Source: Bacteroidales bacterium UBA4116 (GTDB taxonomy: Bacteria; Bacteroidota; Bacteroidia; Bacteroidales; Tannerellaceae). From it: a stretch of DNA of 64,000 nt. Both the position numbers and the translations under genes were made by a program. Positions 24,971-34,987 of the stretch are shown here, one piece after another (the stretch's first letter is position 1; every line of letters starts with the position of its first letter). Below the pieces are notes generated by a model, which was not told the origin of the DNA, did not search any database, and worked only from the letters and a program-made list of their open reading frames with translations. The stretch is from contig DFXE01000010.1 in the NCBI GenBank assembly GCA_002381645.1, positions 67,554 through 131,553 on the forward strand, read 5' to 3'.

Positions 24971-26429
24971 ATCCGTTTCTTTTTATATTCTCCAGCTGCT
25001 TCTGATAATATTCATAACGCCCTAAAATTTCCCTTACGTAATTATACGTTTCCGTACCGCGTAGATATCCGTGTTTAACCACCGGATCATTATAATATTC
25101 AGGTTCACGCTTCAACAGTATGAATTCCGCCACATGATCATCCCATATATGCGGATCCTTGCCATATTTTTCAGCCAACCGTTGTGCATCATATATATGT
25201 CCTATACCTGCATTATAGGCAGCTAAGGTAAATTTGACCAATTGGGTGGAATCGGTAATATTTGGAAAACCGTTGCGGAAACGGCGGAGTACTTCCGTTC
25301 CGGTCCGTATGCTTATTTCCGGGTTGGTCAGGTCGTCTAACGCTACTCCCAGATTACGGGCCGTACCGGGCATAATGCCCATGATACCCAATGCTCCGGC
25401 CCATGATACCAAATGGTTCTTAAAGTGCGATTCCTGGTAGCTTAATGAGGCCAGTAATTCCCAATCCCAGCCTAATGACCTTGAATGTTTTTTAAAGAGA
25501 TCGTCGTATGGCGAAATATTGCCGTGTTTTATTTCGGGCATACTGACTTCCAATATTTTTTTACTCAATTCGAAATACCGCTTGGTTGCCGCCAGATAGG
25601 TATGTTCGCCTTCTATTCCTTCTGACCAGGTATTGATTGCTTCTGCTAAACGGGGACTGCTTTTACGTACTACCCAGGATGACCGTTGCAGAAAACTGAT
25701 ATTAAGATTCACATCGATATTCCAGTAATATGTTTTATTTAAACGTGCCGTCTTATCGTCGCTGATGGTATAGGGGATTTCACCGGTCGACACCATTTCG
25801 ATGAGGTCTTCTGTAGTAACGGTATCCCGGCCTATAGGATGTATATTAATACCTCCCCCTAATTCTTTATTTAAATTTTCAAGCCGTTCGTGATAGGGTG
25901 TACCCGGAATAATATAGACATCTTTGCCGATTAATTCCGTAACGTCGGTAAGCGTTTGCTGATTGTTGCCTATGCGTTGAACCAGTACCTGATTTGTTAA
26001 TTCTTCCCGTCCGCAGTAGATAACCTCATTTTTAAGCCGGTTGCTGACCGGTATAGGAAAAGCTACCACATCGGCTTCTCCTGCATCTAAGGTTTCTACC
26101 AAACGGGTTAGGTTTTCAACGGTCTTAATGTTCAGTTTAAGTCCGTGTTCCCGTGCAAAATCTTTGATCAGATCATACTCATAACCCATAGGCTCCATTC
26201 TGTAGAGAAAATAAGAGGTTGAACTGTATAAAGTTACAGCCGTGATTTCTCCTTTGGCTATCAACTCGGGTAAGTCTATGGCTATCTGTTCCTTTACTTC
26301 TTTTTTCTTTTGTTTACTGTAACAGCCGGATAAAAGGAATATGCAACATAAAATAACAGGCAGTAAACGGCAAAGGAAATAAAATAATTTCCGTGAACGC
26401 CTGTTTTTTATTTTTAGGAAAAGATTCAA
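24969..26429 (-). CDS. mltF: Membrane-bound lytic transglycosylase MltF-like
   Basis: 486 residues. The only start that keeps the signal peptide is TTG at 26429, since the codon two places upstream is a stop and no Met occurs before the lipobox LLSGC. Residues ~55-285 are a periplasmic solute-binding (SBP_bac_3) domain (ITAVTLYSSTSYFLYR, GYEYDLIKDFAREHG). Residues ~320-440 are a Slt goose-lysozyme-type domain with the catalytic Glu in SYQESHFKNHLVSWAGALGI and GIMPGTARNLG. It cleaves peptidoglycan glycan strands to anhydromuropeptides at the outer-membrane inner face. It follows the RNA methyltransferase by 12 bp and may be co-transcribed. Confidence 0.9.
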   Translation of the reverse strand: MNLFLKIKNRRSRKLFYFLCRLLPVILCCIFLLSGCYSKQKKKEVKEQIAIDLPELIAKGEITAVTLYSSTSYFLYRMEPMGYEYDLIKDFAREHGLKLNIKTVENLTRLVETLDAGEADVVAFPIPVSNRLKNEVIYCGREELTNQVLVQRIGNNQQTLTDVTELIGKDVYIIPGTPYHERLENLNKELGGGINIHPIGRDTVTTEDLIEMVSTGEIPYTISDDKTARLNKTYYWNIDVNLNISFLQRSSWVVRKSSPRLAEAINTWSEGIEGEHTYLAATKRYFELSKKILEVSMPEIKHGNISPYDDLFKKHSRSLGWDWELLASLSYQESHFKNHLVSWAGALGIMGIMPGTARNLGVALDDLTNPEISIRTGTEVLRRFRNGFPNITDSTQLVKFTLAAYNAGIGHIYDAQRLAEKYGKDPHIWDDHVAEFILLKREPEYYNDPVVKHGYLRGTETYNYVREILGRYEYYQKQLENIKRNG

Positions 26430-26441
26430 TGCTTATTGGTT

Positions 26442-27899
26442 TTATAGTGATCTCTTTTCAAGCAAAACAACATTTTCGACATGATGTGTATGCGGGAACA
26501 TATCTACCGGTTGTACTTTCCTTACAACATACGCTGCATCCATAAGGTTCAGGTCGCGTGCCTGTGTTGCCGGATTGCAACTTACATAAACGATACGTTT
26601 AGGAGCGGCGAAAAGAATAGCATGGATAACATCGTCGTGCATTCCCGCGCGGGGAGGATCAGTGATGATTACGTCCGGCCTTCCGTGTTCATTTATAAAT
26701 TGTATGTTCAGTATGTCTTTCATATCGCCTGCAAAGAAAAGGGTATTTTTGATACCGTTGAGCGATGCATTCACTTTAGCATCTTCAATTGCTTCGGGCA
26801 CATATTCAATCCCTATCACTTTCCGTGTCCGGCGCGCAATAAAATTAGCAATGGTTCCTGTGCCGGTATATAGGTCATATACCAGTTCATCCCCGGTTAA
26901 TCCTGCAAAATCCCGTGCAACTTTATATAGATTATATGCTTGTTCGCTGTTTGTCTGGTAAAAGGATTTGGGACCAATCTTGAATTTAAGATCTTCCATT
27001 TCTTCAATCATGTGGTCTTTTCCCTTAAAAACATGAACTTCCTGGTCAGTAATTGTATCGTTGCGTTTTTCGTTGATTATATATAGCAGAGAAGTTATTT
27101 CCGGAAATTTACCGGCAATAAATTGAAGTAATGCTTCCCTCCGTTCTTTATCTTCATAATAGAAAACCACAATCACCATCAATTCGCCCGTGGATGTAGT
27201 ACGAACAATGAGTGTACGCATAAAGCCTTCCTGGTTCCGTAAATCAAAGAATGGATAACCTTCATGTGAAAGGCAAAAATCTTTGATACTTAAACGTATC
27301 CGGTTAGTGATATCGTCCTGTAACCAGCATTTTTTTATATCCAGCACCTTGTCGAACATACCGGGGATATGGAAACCTACCCCGCTCATACAATCAAAAG
27401 TTTCGCCGGATTTTATCTGCTCTTCCGTCAACCATTTTTTATTGGAGAAAGTATATTCGAGCTTATTCCGGTAAAAGCGGGTACGTTCTGAACCGAGTAT
27501 CGGAAATGTTTCTTTTATTTCTACTTTTCCGATGCGGGTAAGATTATCTATAACCTGTTTGTGTTTATACTTTAACTGTTCCTCATAAGGGAGTTGCTGC
27601 CATTTACATCCTCCACACACACCGAAATGTTCGCAAAAAGGTTCGGCACGTTGTTCTGAATAGGAATAAAAATGGGTTGCTTTCCCTTCGGCATAACTGT
27701 TTTTCTTACGTGTTAACTGAATGTCGATTATATCTCCCGGTGCTACAAAAGGAACGAATACAACCATATCGTTCACACGGGCTATCGCTTTTCCTTCAGC
27801 GGCTACGTCGGTTATTGTAACCTCTTTCAGCAGCGGTAACTGCTTTTTTTTCCTTGCCAATGTATTTGTTTTTAAAAATTTCGCCACGCAAATGTACAT
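26442..27899 (-). CDS. rlmD: 23S rRNA uracil-5-methyltransferase (RlmD/TrmA family)
   Basis: 485 residues. An N-terminal TRAM domain (~20-75) is followed by the [4Fe-4S] cysteines in FCEHFGVCGGCKWQQ and a SAM-dependent domain with YDLYTGTGTIANFIA, GIEYVPEAIEDAK, DVIITDPPRAGMH and the catalytic Cys in IVYVSCNPATQARDL. This layout fits RlmD/RlmCD-like enzymes that make m5U in 23S rRNA. TrmA-type tRNA specificity cannot be excluded by eye, so the symbol is provisional. The start is the ATG at 27899. Confidence 0.85.
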   Translation of the reverse strand: MYICVAKFLKTNTLARKKKQLPLLKEVTITDVAAEGKAIARVNDMVVFVPFVAPGDIIDIQLTRKKNSYAEGKATHFYSYSEQRAEPFCEHFGVCGGCKWQQLPYEEQLKYKHKQVIDNLTRIGKVEIKETFPILGSERTRFYRNKLEYTFSNKKWLTEEQIKSGETFDCMSGVGFHIPGMFDKVLDIKKCWLQDDITNRIRLSIKDFCLSHEGYPFFDLRNQEGFMRTLIVRTTSTGELMVIVVFYYEDKERREALLQFIAGKFPEITSLLYIINEKRNDTITDQEVHVFKGKDHMIEEMEDLKFKIGPKSFYQTNSEQAYNLYKVARDFAGLTGDELVYDLYTGTGTIANFIARRTRKVIGIEYVPEAIEDAKVNASLNGIKNTLFFAGDMKDILNIQFINEHGRPDVIITDPPRAGMHDDVIHAILFAAPKRIVYVSCNPATQARDLNLMDAAYVVRKVQPVDMFPHTHHVENVVLLEKRSL

Positions 27900-27986
27900 A
27901 TTTACGATGTACTGTCAACAGGAAAGAGTTGTAAAACACATTAAATTAATTGTTCTGATCTATTTATATTTTGATATAAATTATGT

Positions 27987-27994
27987 TATATTTG
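27987..27994 (+). promoter_or_regulatory. Putative -7 element (TATATTTG) of ppdK
   Basis: TAnnTTTG on the plus strand, 53 bp upstream of the ppdK ATG; a TTTTG at 27969-27973 is closer than the usual -33 spacing. The 53-bp gap allows a short leader. Confidence 0.4.
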
Positions 27995-28047
27995 TACTCA
28001 TTGCAAAGTCGAGTTAGCAAAATACTAATACAATACGATCTGATTTT

Positions 28048-30768
28048 ATGGAAAAGAAAAGAGTTTATACGTTTGGAAACGGTAAAGCAGAAGGTAAAGC
28101 AGACATGAAAAACCTGCTGGGTGGCAAAGGTGCAAATCTGGCCGAAATGAATCTGATTGGTGTTCCGGTACCTCCGGGTTTTACGATTACCACCGAAGTT
28201 TGTTCAGAATATTATGAAATAGGTAAAGAAAAAGTTATCGAATTATTAAGCAATGAAGTTAAGAAAGCTGTATCAAATGTAGAGCAGCTAATGAATTCTA
28301 AATTCGGTGATGTCGCCAATCCGTTATTGGTATCCGTACGATCGGGTGCACGTGCTTCCATGCCGGGTATGATGGATACGATTCTGAATCTGGGACTTAA
28401 TGATGCCGTAGTGGAAGGCCTGGCTAAAAAAACCAGAAACGAACGTTTTGCCTGGGATTCATACCGTCGTTTTGTGCAGATGTACGGTGATGTCGTTCTG
28501 GGTATGAAACCTGTCAATAAAGAAGATATTGATCCGTTTGAAGAGATCATAGAAGAGATGAAAGAATCAAAAGGCGTTAAGCTGGATAATGAATTAACGG
28601 TTGATGATCTGAAAACACTTGTAACCCGGTTTAAAACTGCCGTGAAGAAGCAGACCGGAAAAGATTTCCCGACGGATGCATACGAACAGTTATGGGGTGC
28701 GATCTGCGCCGTTTTTGATTCGTGGATGAATGAACGGGCTATCCTTTACCGTAAAATGGAGGGAATACCTGCCGAATGGGGTACTGCGGTAACGGTTCAG
28801 GCTATGGTATTCGGAAATATGGGAAATACATCAGCTACCGGGGTTTGTTTCTCACGTGATGCAGGAAGCGGCGAAGATGTTTTTAATGGTGAATACCTTA
28901 TTAATGCACAGGGTGAAGATGTGGTTGCCGGTATACGTACACCGCAGCAAATCACATTAGCCGGATCGAAATTATGGGCCGAAATGGCCAATGTGCCGGA
29001 AGAGGAAAGGCGTACGAAATATCCTTCTATGGAGGAAGCCATGCCTGAAATATATAAAGAACTGGACGCTATCCAGACTAAACTCGAAAACCATTACCGC
29101 GATATGCAGGATATGGAATTTACCGTTCAGGAGGGGAAGCTCTGGTTCCTGCAAACAAGGAACGGTAAACGGACGGGAGCTGCGATGGTAAAAATTGCTA
29201 TGGATCTGCTCCGTCAGGGAATGATCGACGAGAAAACAGCATTGGAACGTATCGAACCCAATAAACTGGACGAATTGTTGCATCCGGTATTTGATAAGGA
29301 GGAAATGAAAAAGGCGAAAGTGCTGGTAAAAGGATTACCTGCTTCACCTGGTGCTGCAACAGGACAAATCGTTTTCTTTGCAGAAGACGCTGCCGAATGG
29401 TATCGCGACGGTAAAAAAATTGTATTGGTGCGTATAGAAACTTCTCCTGAAGATCTTGCTGGTATGGCTGCTGCCGAAGGTATATTGACTGCCCGGGGAG
29501 GTATGACCTCCCACGCTGCTGTGGTTGCCCGTGGTATGGGTAAATGTTGTGTTTCGGGTGCCGGGGGAATCAATATCGATTACCGGAAAAAGACGATGGA
29601 AGTAAATGGAAAAGTCTTCAATGAAGGAGATTATATTTCCATAAACGGAAGTACCGGTGAAGTGTATGAAGGAAAGATACCTACCGAAGATGCCGAATTA
29701 ACCGGTGATTTCAACGAATTAATGACGCTTACGGATAAATATGCCAAGATGTCCGTGCGTACAAATGCTGATACGCCGCATGATGCCTCTGTAGCCCGTA
29801 AGTTCGGTGCTGTAGGAATCGGGCTTTGCCGTACGGAACATATGTTCTTCGAAGGCGAAAAGATCAAAGCCATGCGTGAAATGATCCTTGCGGAAGACGT
29901 AACGGAACGTAAGAAAGCGCTTGAAAAATTGCTACCTTACCAGCAGGAAGATTTTAAAGGTATATTCAAAGCGATGGCCGGTTATCCGGTAACCGTTCGG
30001 TTACTTGATCCTCCTTTGCATGAATTTGTACCTCATGATGAAAAGGGACAGAAAGAACTTGCCGATGCCATGGGAGTGGATGTTAAAGTAGTCCGTAAAC
30101 GGGTGGAAGCATTACATGAGTCTAACCCGATGCTCGGACATCGCGGATGCCGTTTGGGAAATACATATCCTGAAATAACGGAGATGCAGACAAAAGCGAT
30201 ATTAGGCGCAGCAATCGAATTAAAGAAGGAAGGAGTTACAACCTATCCGGAAATCATGGTTCCGTTGACAGGTATTGTTTACGAATTCCTGGAACAGGAA
30301 AAGATTATCCGGAATACGGCTAAACAGTTATTTGATGAGACAGGAGAAACGATTGAATACAAAGTAGGTACGATGATCGAGATACCACGTGCGGCATTGA
30401 CAGCCGACCGGATCGCATCGGCTGCCGAGTTTTTCTCTTTCGGAACAAATGACCTTACACAAATGACCTTCGGTTATTCGCGCGATGATATTGCCACTTT
30501 CCTGCCGATTTATCTGGAAAAGAAAATCTTGAAATTCGATCCTTTCCAGGTACTCGACCAAAATGGGGTAGGCCAACTGGTAAGGATGGCCACAGAGAAA
30601 GGACGCGAGATACGTCCGGAACTTAAATGCGGTATCTGCGGAGAACATGGGGGAGAACCCTCGTCGGTTAAGTTCTGCCACCGTGTAGGGCTCAACTATG
30701 TATCCTGCTCGCCGTTCCGCGTGCCGATTGCACGGATTGCTGCTGCTCAGGCCGCTATTGAAAAATAA
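28048..30768 (+). CDS. ppdK: Pyruvate, phosphate dikinase
   Basis: 906 residues, normal length. The N-terminal ATP-grasp domain starts GGKGANLAEMNLIGVPVPPGFTITTE. The central swivelling domain holds the phosphorylated His in GGMTSHAAVVARGMGKCCVSG. The C-terminal TIM barrel has RTEHMFF, LDPPLHEF and the catalytic Cys in KCGICGEHGG. It interconverts pyruvate + ATP + Pi with PEP + AMP + PPi, serving PPi-linked glycolysis or gluconeogenesis in anaerobes. A single gene with strong downstream hairpins. No PDRP regulator is nearby. Confidence 0.97.
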   Translation: MEKKRVYTFGNGKAEGKADMKNLLGGKGANLAEMNLIGVPVPPGFTITTEVCSEYYEIGKEKVIELLSNEVKKAVSNVEQLMNSKFGDVANPLLVSVRSGARASMPGMMDTILNLGLNDAVVEGLAKKTRNERFAWDSYRRFVQMYGDVVLGMKPVNKEDIDPFEEIIEEMKESKGVKLDNELTVDDLKTLVTRFKTAVKKQTGKDFPTDAYEQLWGAICAVFDSWMNERAILYRKMEGIPAEWGTAVTVQAMVFGNMGNTSATGVCFSRDAGSGEDVFNGEYLINAQGEDVVAGIRTPQQITLAGSKLWAEMANVPEEERRTKYPSMEEAMPEIYKELDAIQTKLENHYRDMQDMEFTVQEGKLWFLQTRNGKRTGAAMVKIAMDLLRQGMIDEKTALERIEPNKLDELLHPVFDKEEMKKAKVLVKGLPASPGAATGQIVFFAEDAAEWYRDGKKIVLVRIETSPEDLAGMAAAEGILTARGGMTSHAAVVARGMGKCCVSGAGGINIDYRKKTMEVNGKVFNEGDYISINGSTGEVYEGKIPTEDAELTGDFNELMTLTDKYAKMSVRTNADTPHDASVARKFGAVGIGLCRTEHMFFEGEKIKAMREMILAEDVTERKKALEKLLPYQQEDFKGIFKAMAGYPVTVRLLDPPLHEFVPHDEKGQKELADAMGVDVKVVRKRVEALHESNPMLGHRGCRLGNTYPEITEMQTKAILGAAIELKKEGVTTYPEIMVPLTGIVYEFLEQEKIIRNTAKQLFDETGETIEYKVGTMIEIPRAALTADRIASAAEFFSFGTNDLTQMTFGYSRDDIATFLPIYLEKKILKFDPFQVLDQNGVGQLVRMATEKGREIRPELKCGICGEHGGEPSSVKFCHRVGLNYVSCSPFRVPIARIAAAQAAIEK

Positions 30769-30804
30769 TTGATCCTGAAGCATGCGTAATATGATCATTA
30801 AAAG

Positions 30805-30925
30805 AACACGGAGAAACCAGGTTTTACATCTTGTACGATATCGTTAAAAAGTTGCTATTACGGTGTCTCCGTGTTTATATTGACAGAGAAGGATAGTTTT
30901 TAAACAAAAACTATCCTTATTTTTT
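30805..30925 (+). terminator. Terminator region behind ppdK
   Basis: Two structures. AACACGGAGA (30805-30814) can pair with TCTCCGTGTT (30866-30875) across ~50 nt. A strong hairpin AAGGATAGTTTTT (30889-30901) / AAAAACTATCCTT (30906-30918) with loop AAAC follows, then ATTTTTTG, a textbook rho-independent terminator. Confidence 0.85.
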
Positions 30926-30963
30926 GTATTTTTACGAATCCTAAATAAATATGATTCTTACTT

Positions 30964-33252
30964 ATGGCGCACTTGCATGATTTTATAGGCGACCTGGCTT
31001 TGATTCTGATCACGGCAGGTATCGCTACAATTCTTTTTAAATGGTTGAAGCAGCCGGTGGTTCTCGGCTATATTGTTGCGGGATTTCTTGCAGGGCCTTA
31101 TATAACGTGGCTTCCTGTGGTATCCGACATGGGAAATGTGGAGATTTGGGCTGAGATTGGTGTTATCTTCTTGCTTTTTGCCCTGGGGTTGGAATTCAGC
31201 TTTAAAAAATTAATAGATGTAGGAGGGACGGCATCGCTTGCTACATTGATCAATATGGGATCGATGATACTGATCGGATATGTAGTGGGGCAGCTTCTTC
31301 ACTGGTCGCCAATGGATAGTATTTTTCTGGGGGGAATGTTATCGATGTCATCGACTACTATTATAATAAAAGCATTTAACGATATGGGGCTTCAGAAGCA
31401 GAAATTTGCTAATATCGTATTCGGTATGCTGATAGTGGAAGACCTTGCTGCTATTCTGATGATGGTGCTGTTGTCTACTGTTGCCGTAAGTAATACCATA
31501 GAAGGAAGCGCTTTACTTAGTAGTTTGTTCAGGCTTATATTCTTTGTTATGGTATGGTTTATAGTAGGTATTTACCTGATTCCTACCATGCTGAAGAAAT
31601 TAAAGAATTATCTCAACGACGAAACGCTGATCATTGTATCTATCGGTTTATGTCTGGGAATGGTTTTATTCGCATCAAAAGTAGGATTTTCTGCAGCATT
31701 GGGAGCATTCATAATGGGTTCGATCCTGGCTGAAACCGTCCGGGCGAAACAGATCGAGCATCTGGTAGAACCGGTCAAGAACCTTTTTGGCGCTGTTTTT
31801 TTTGTCTCAGTAGGGATGATGCTCGATCCTGCAATTATTAAAGAATATCTGGGACTTATTTTAATTCTGACGGCTGTGGTGCTGATAGGAAGGGTTATTT
31901 TTGCTTCGCTTGGTGTTTTAGCTTCCGGTGAAGGATTAAAAGTTGCCATTCAATCCGGATTCAGCCTTGCGCAGATCGGGGAGTTCTCCTTTATTATTGC
32001 CAGCTTAGGTATGAGTCTTGGAGTTATCCGGCCCGAGTTGTATCCTATCATAGTAGCTGTATCGATTATTACTACCTTTACGACACCCTACTTTATTAAA
32101 GCTTCGGTTCCGGTTTATGAATTTCTTGAAAAACGGATACCGTCGCGGTTCAATAAAGTGATTGAAGGGTATTCAGCCTCGGGTTTAAAGACGGTGAACA
32201 AGCAAAATGACTGGAACAAATTATTAAAAAGTATCCTTCAATTAGTTGCTGTGTATACTACGCTGTCATTAGCCGTTTTATTTATATGCGAACAATTTGT
32301 GACACCTTTTATTACCGCAAATATCTACGGGCTTGGGGGCAGGATTATATCCGCTGCTGTTGCGCTGCTGCTGATGGCTCCTTTTTTACGTTCGGTTATG
32401 ATGAAGAAAAACCGTTCGGCCGAATTCAGGAATTTATGGGAAGATAATCATTTTAACAGGGGGGCGTTAATCGCTTTAGTCGTATTACGGGTAGGGATCG
32501 GTTGCGCGCTGGTTATGATGGTACTTGTTCCTTTATTTCCGGATACGATGGTCACCCAGATCATTATTTCAATGATTGTAATAGCTTTCATTATTTATTT
32601 CCAGGGATTTAAGAAACAATCCCGGTTGATTGAAGCCCGTTTTCTTGAAAACCTGAATGAAAAACAGTTGCTTGAAGAGAAATCGGCAGCTATAAATCCT
32701 AAAATGGCAAACGTTCTTTTGTCTAAAGATATCCATATAGAAGAAATAAGTGTTTCACCTATTTCGCCTAAAGCAGGAAAAACATTGCGTGAATTGAATT
32801 TCAGGCAAAAACTCGGGCTTAATATCGTAACGATTATAAGAGGTAATAAAAAAATAAATATCCCTGATGCCGATGAACGGATTTATCCATATGACCGATT
32901 AATTGTTGCCGGTGAGGATGAAGATTTGCAAAACCTGATCAAGGCAATTGAAGTGCGTAATGAAGCCCTCGACACAATGGAAGAACCTGAACATGATATT
33001 ACTCTTTCCCAATACGTGGTCGAGCATGATTCGCCGATGATCGGAAGGTCAATTTCTAACCTGGATATCCAGAAGAAAACAGAATGTATGATTATCAGTA
33101 TTGAAAGGGAAGACGACCTGATTATAACATTAACGCCCTCCTTTGTAATAAAGGAAGGCGATACGCTATTGCTTGCAGGTGAAAAAGATAAGATCAACGG
33201 TTTCGAAAAAAACCTTTTCAACGATTTGAATACATATGATCATAATAGCTGA
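30964..33252 (+). CDS. CPA2-family cation:proton antiporter with two TrkA-C domains
   Basis: 762 residues. About 12-13 transmembrane segments (~1-520) of Kef/CPA2 type, with LFALGLEFSFKKL, IVFGMLIVEDLAAI and GAFIMGSILAETVRAKQIEHLVEPVKNLFGAVFFVSVGMM. Additional helices at ~420-540 are followed by two cytoplasmic RCK_C/TrkA-C domains (~580-670 and ~675-760), with no NAD-binding TrkA-N domain between them. Probably exchanges K+ or Na+ for H+ across the inner membrane. The 3' end overlaps the convergent rfbB gene by 35 bp. Confidence 0.9.
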   Translation: MAHLHDFIGDLALILITAGIATILFKWLKQPVVLGYIVAGFLAGPYITWLPVVSDMGNVEIWAEIGVIFLLFALGLEFSFKKLIDVGGTASLATLINMGSMILIGYVVGQLLHWSPMDSIFLGGMLSMSSTTIIIKAFNDMGLQKQKFANIVFGMLIVEDLAAILMMVLLSTVAVSNTIEGSALLSSLFRLIFFVMVWFIVGIYLIPTMLKKLKNYLNDETLIIVSIGLCLGMVLFASKVGFSAALGAFIMGSILAETVRAKQIEHLVEPVKNLFGAVFFVSVGMMLDPAIIKEYLGLILILTAVVLIGRVIFASLGVLASGEGLKVAIQSGFSLAQIGEFSFIIASLGMSLGVIRPELYPIIVAVSIITTFTTPYFIKASVPVYEFLEKRIPSRFNKVIEGYSASGLKTVNKQNDWNKLLKSILQLVAVYTTLSLAVLFICEQFVTPFITANIYGLGGRIISAAVALLLMAPFLRSVMMKKNRSAEFRNLWEDNHFNRGALIALVVLRVGIGCALVMMVLVPLFPDTMVTQIIISMIVIAFIIYFQGFKKQSRLIEARFLENLNEKQLLEEKSAAINPKMANVLLSKDIHIEEISVSPISPKAGKTLRELNFRQKLGLNIVTIIRGNKKINIPDADERIYPYDRLIVAGEDEDLQNLIKAIEVRNEALDTMEEPEHDITLSQYVVEHDSPMIGRSISNLDIQKKTECMIISIEREDDLIITLTPSFVIKEGDTLLLAGEKDKINGFEKNLFNDLNTYDHNS

Positions 33253-34357
33253 TATAGTCGCCGGTCATGATGTCGTCTACCCATGACTGGTTATCCAGAT
33301 ACCAATAGATCGTTTTAACAATCCCCTCTTCAAAACGGGTCTCCGGTTTCCAGCCTAATTCCGTTGTTATTTTTGCCGGATCGATCGCATACCGCTGGTC
33401 ATGACCCAGACGGTCTTTTACGAAAGTAATCAGGCTGTCATTGATCCAGTCTGTTTTTATCTCACCATCCGGTCCTTTCTCCTTTTTCTTCAGAACATTC
33501 CTGTATTCCGGTTGTTCAGACATGATTTTGTGAATGGTACGGATCGTTAGTTTTACAATCTCGATATTTTGTTTCTCGTTATGTCCGCCTACGTTATATA
33601 TTTCTCCGGTACGACCTTTATGCAGCACCATATCAATAGCCTTGCAATGATCTTCCACGTATAACCAGTCGCGCACATTGGTTCCGTCGCCATAGACAGG
33701 TAACGACTTGCCTTCAAGAATATTTTTTATAATCAGCGGGATCAGTTTCTCAGGGAAATGATATGGGCCGTAATTATTCGAGCAGCGGGTAATCGTAACA
33801 GGCATCTTGTAGGTATCCGCATAGGCTTTTACAAATAGATCAGAGCTTGCTTTTGACGCGCTGTACGGGCTTCTGGGATCCAGAGGAGTAGTCTCCGTAA
33901 AATATCCTTCCGCGCCCAGGCTGCCGTACACTTCATCTGTCGATACCTGGTGAAAGCGGACTCCCTCTTTCCATACAGGATAACCGGCTTCGTCTTTACC
34001 GCCTGCCCATGCGTATTTAGCAGCATCCAACAGATTTTGTGTACCTAATATATTAGTGATTAGAAAGAGTTGCGGATTATCAATACTCCGGTCGACATGG
34101 CTTTCGGCAGCAAAATTTACAACATAATCGAATTGATATTCAATGAAAAGCCTGTCGGCAAGGGAACGGTCACCAATATCTCCCTTTACGAATATGCAAC
34201 GTTCGTTGTCGATATCGTTTTCTATTGTTTTCAGGTTGCCTGCATAGGTAAGCAGATCCAATGCGACAATCTTGATATCCGTATAAGTAGCCAGCATGTA
34301 TTTAATAAAGTTTGCACCGATAAATCCGGCTGCGCCGGTTACTAAATAAGTTTTCAT
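33218..34357 (-). CDS. rfbB: dTDP-glucose 4,6-dehydratase
   Basis: 379 residues, an extended SDR enzyme. VTGAAGFIGANFIKYML is the NAD-binding motif; FAAESHVDRSI, STDEVYGSLG and PYSASKASSDLFVKAY carry the catalytic Thr/Asp/Glu, Tyr and Lys. It makes dTDP-4-keto-6-deoxyglucose for dTDP-rhamnose and other surface sugars. It lies 15 bp behind rfbC. rfbA and rfbD are not in the window. The C-terminus overlaps the convergent antiporter. Confidence 0.96.
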   Translation of the reverse strand: MKTYLVTGAAGFIGANFIKYMLATYTDIKIVALDLLTYAGNLKTIENDIDNERCIFVKGDIGDRSLADRLFIEYQFDYVVNFAAESHVDRSIDNPQLFLITNILGTQNLLDAAKYAWAGGKDEAGYPVWKEGVRFHQVSTDEVYGSLGAEGYFTETTPLDPRSPYSASKASSDLFVKAYADTYKMPVTITRCSNNYGPYHFPEKLIPLIIKNILEGKSLPVYGDGTNVRDWLYVEDHCKAIDMVLHKGRTGEIYNVGGHNEKQNIEIVKLTIRTIHKIMSEQPEYRNVLKKKEKGPDGEIKTDWINDSLITFVKDRLGHDQRYAIDPAKITTELGWKPETRFEEGIVKTIYWYLDNQSWVDDIMTGDYISYYDHMYSNR

Positions 34358-34372
34358 TCCGTATGGGTTTAA

Positions 34373-34930
34373 TTAATATTCAAAATTATAATCGGCTGCG
34401 GATAATAAAGGAGCGTTCTTGTCCTTTTCAGACATGATCAGTGATGCTTCGGAAAGAATTTTCCAATCGATACCAAATGCTTTGTCGTCGAAACGCACGC
34501 TTCCTTCATGGGTAGGGGTATAGGGATTATCTACTTTGTAAGTGAAAACGGTATCGTCCTGTAATACATGAAATCCATGTGCAAAACCCTGCGGAATATA
34601 AAGCTGGCGTTTGTTTTCCGCCGTTAATTCCACTGCCACATGTTTACCGAAAGTGGGTGACCCTTTCCGTATGTCAACCGCGACATCCAGTACGGCTCCC
34701 TGAATAACGCGGACCAGTTTTGCCTGTGAAAAAGGATTTAGCTGGTAATGCAATCCTCTTAACACTCCGGCAGAGGAACGGGATTCATTATCTTGTATAA
34801 AGTCAACTTTTCCAATGTGTTTTTCAAATTCGTCTTTCCGGAAAGCTTCAAAAAAATATCCCCGGGAGTCATTGAACACGTTAGGCTCAATAATCCATAC
34901 CCCGGGGATATCTGTTTCTATAAAGTTCAT
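34373..34930 (-). CDS. rfbC: dTDP-4-dehydrorhamnose 3,5-epimerase
   Basis: 185 residues, normal cupin-fold RmlC. RGLHYQLNPFSQAKLVRVIQG holds the catalytic His and the substrate-binding region; IPQGFAHGFHVLQD and FTYKVDNPYTPTHEGSVRFDD are further family blocks. It acts in the dTDP-rhamnose pathway just after rfbB, whose gene follows in the same operon. 57 bp separate it from the htpG stop upstream. Confidence 0.96.
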   Translation of the reverse strand: MNFIETDIPGVWIIEPNVFNDSRGYFFEAFRKDEFEKHIGKVDFIQDNESRSSAGVLRGLHYQLNPFSQAKLVRVIQGAVLDVAVDIRKGSPTFGKHVAVELTAENKRQLYIPQGFAHGFHVLQDDTVFTYKVDNPYTPTHEGSVRFDDKAFGIDWKILSEASLIMSEKDKNAPLLSAADYNFEY

Positions 34931-34987
34931 ATACGTTCTTTTATTTTGAACGCAAAGTAAACTATTTTAGTACATTCATACAATGTT

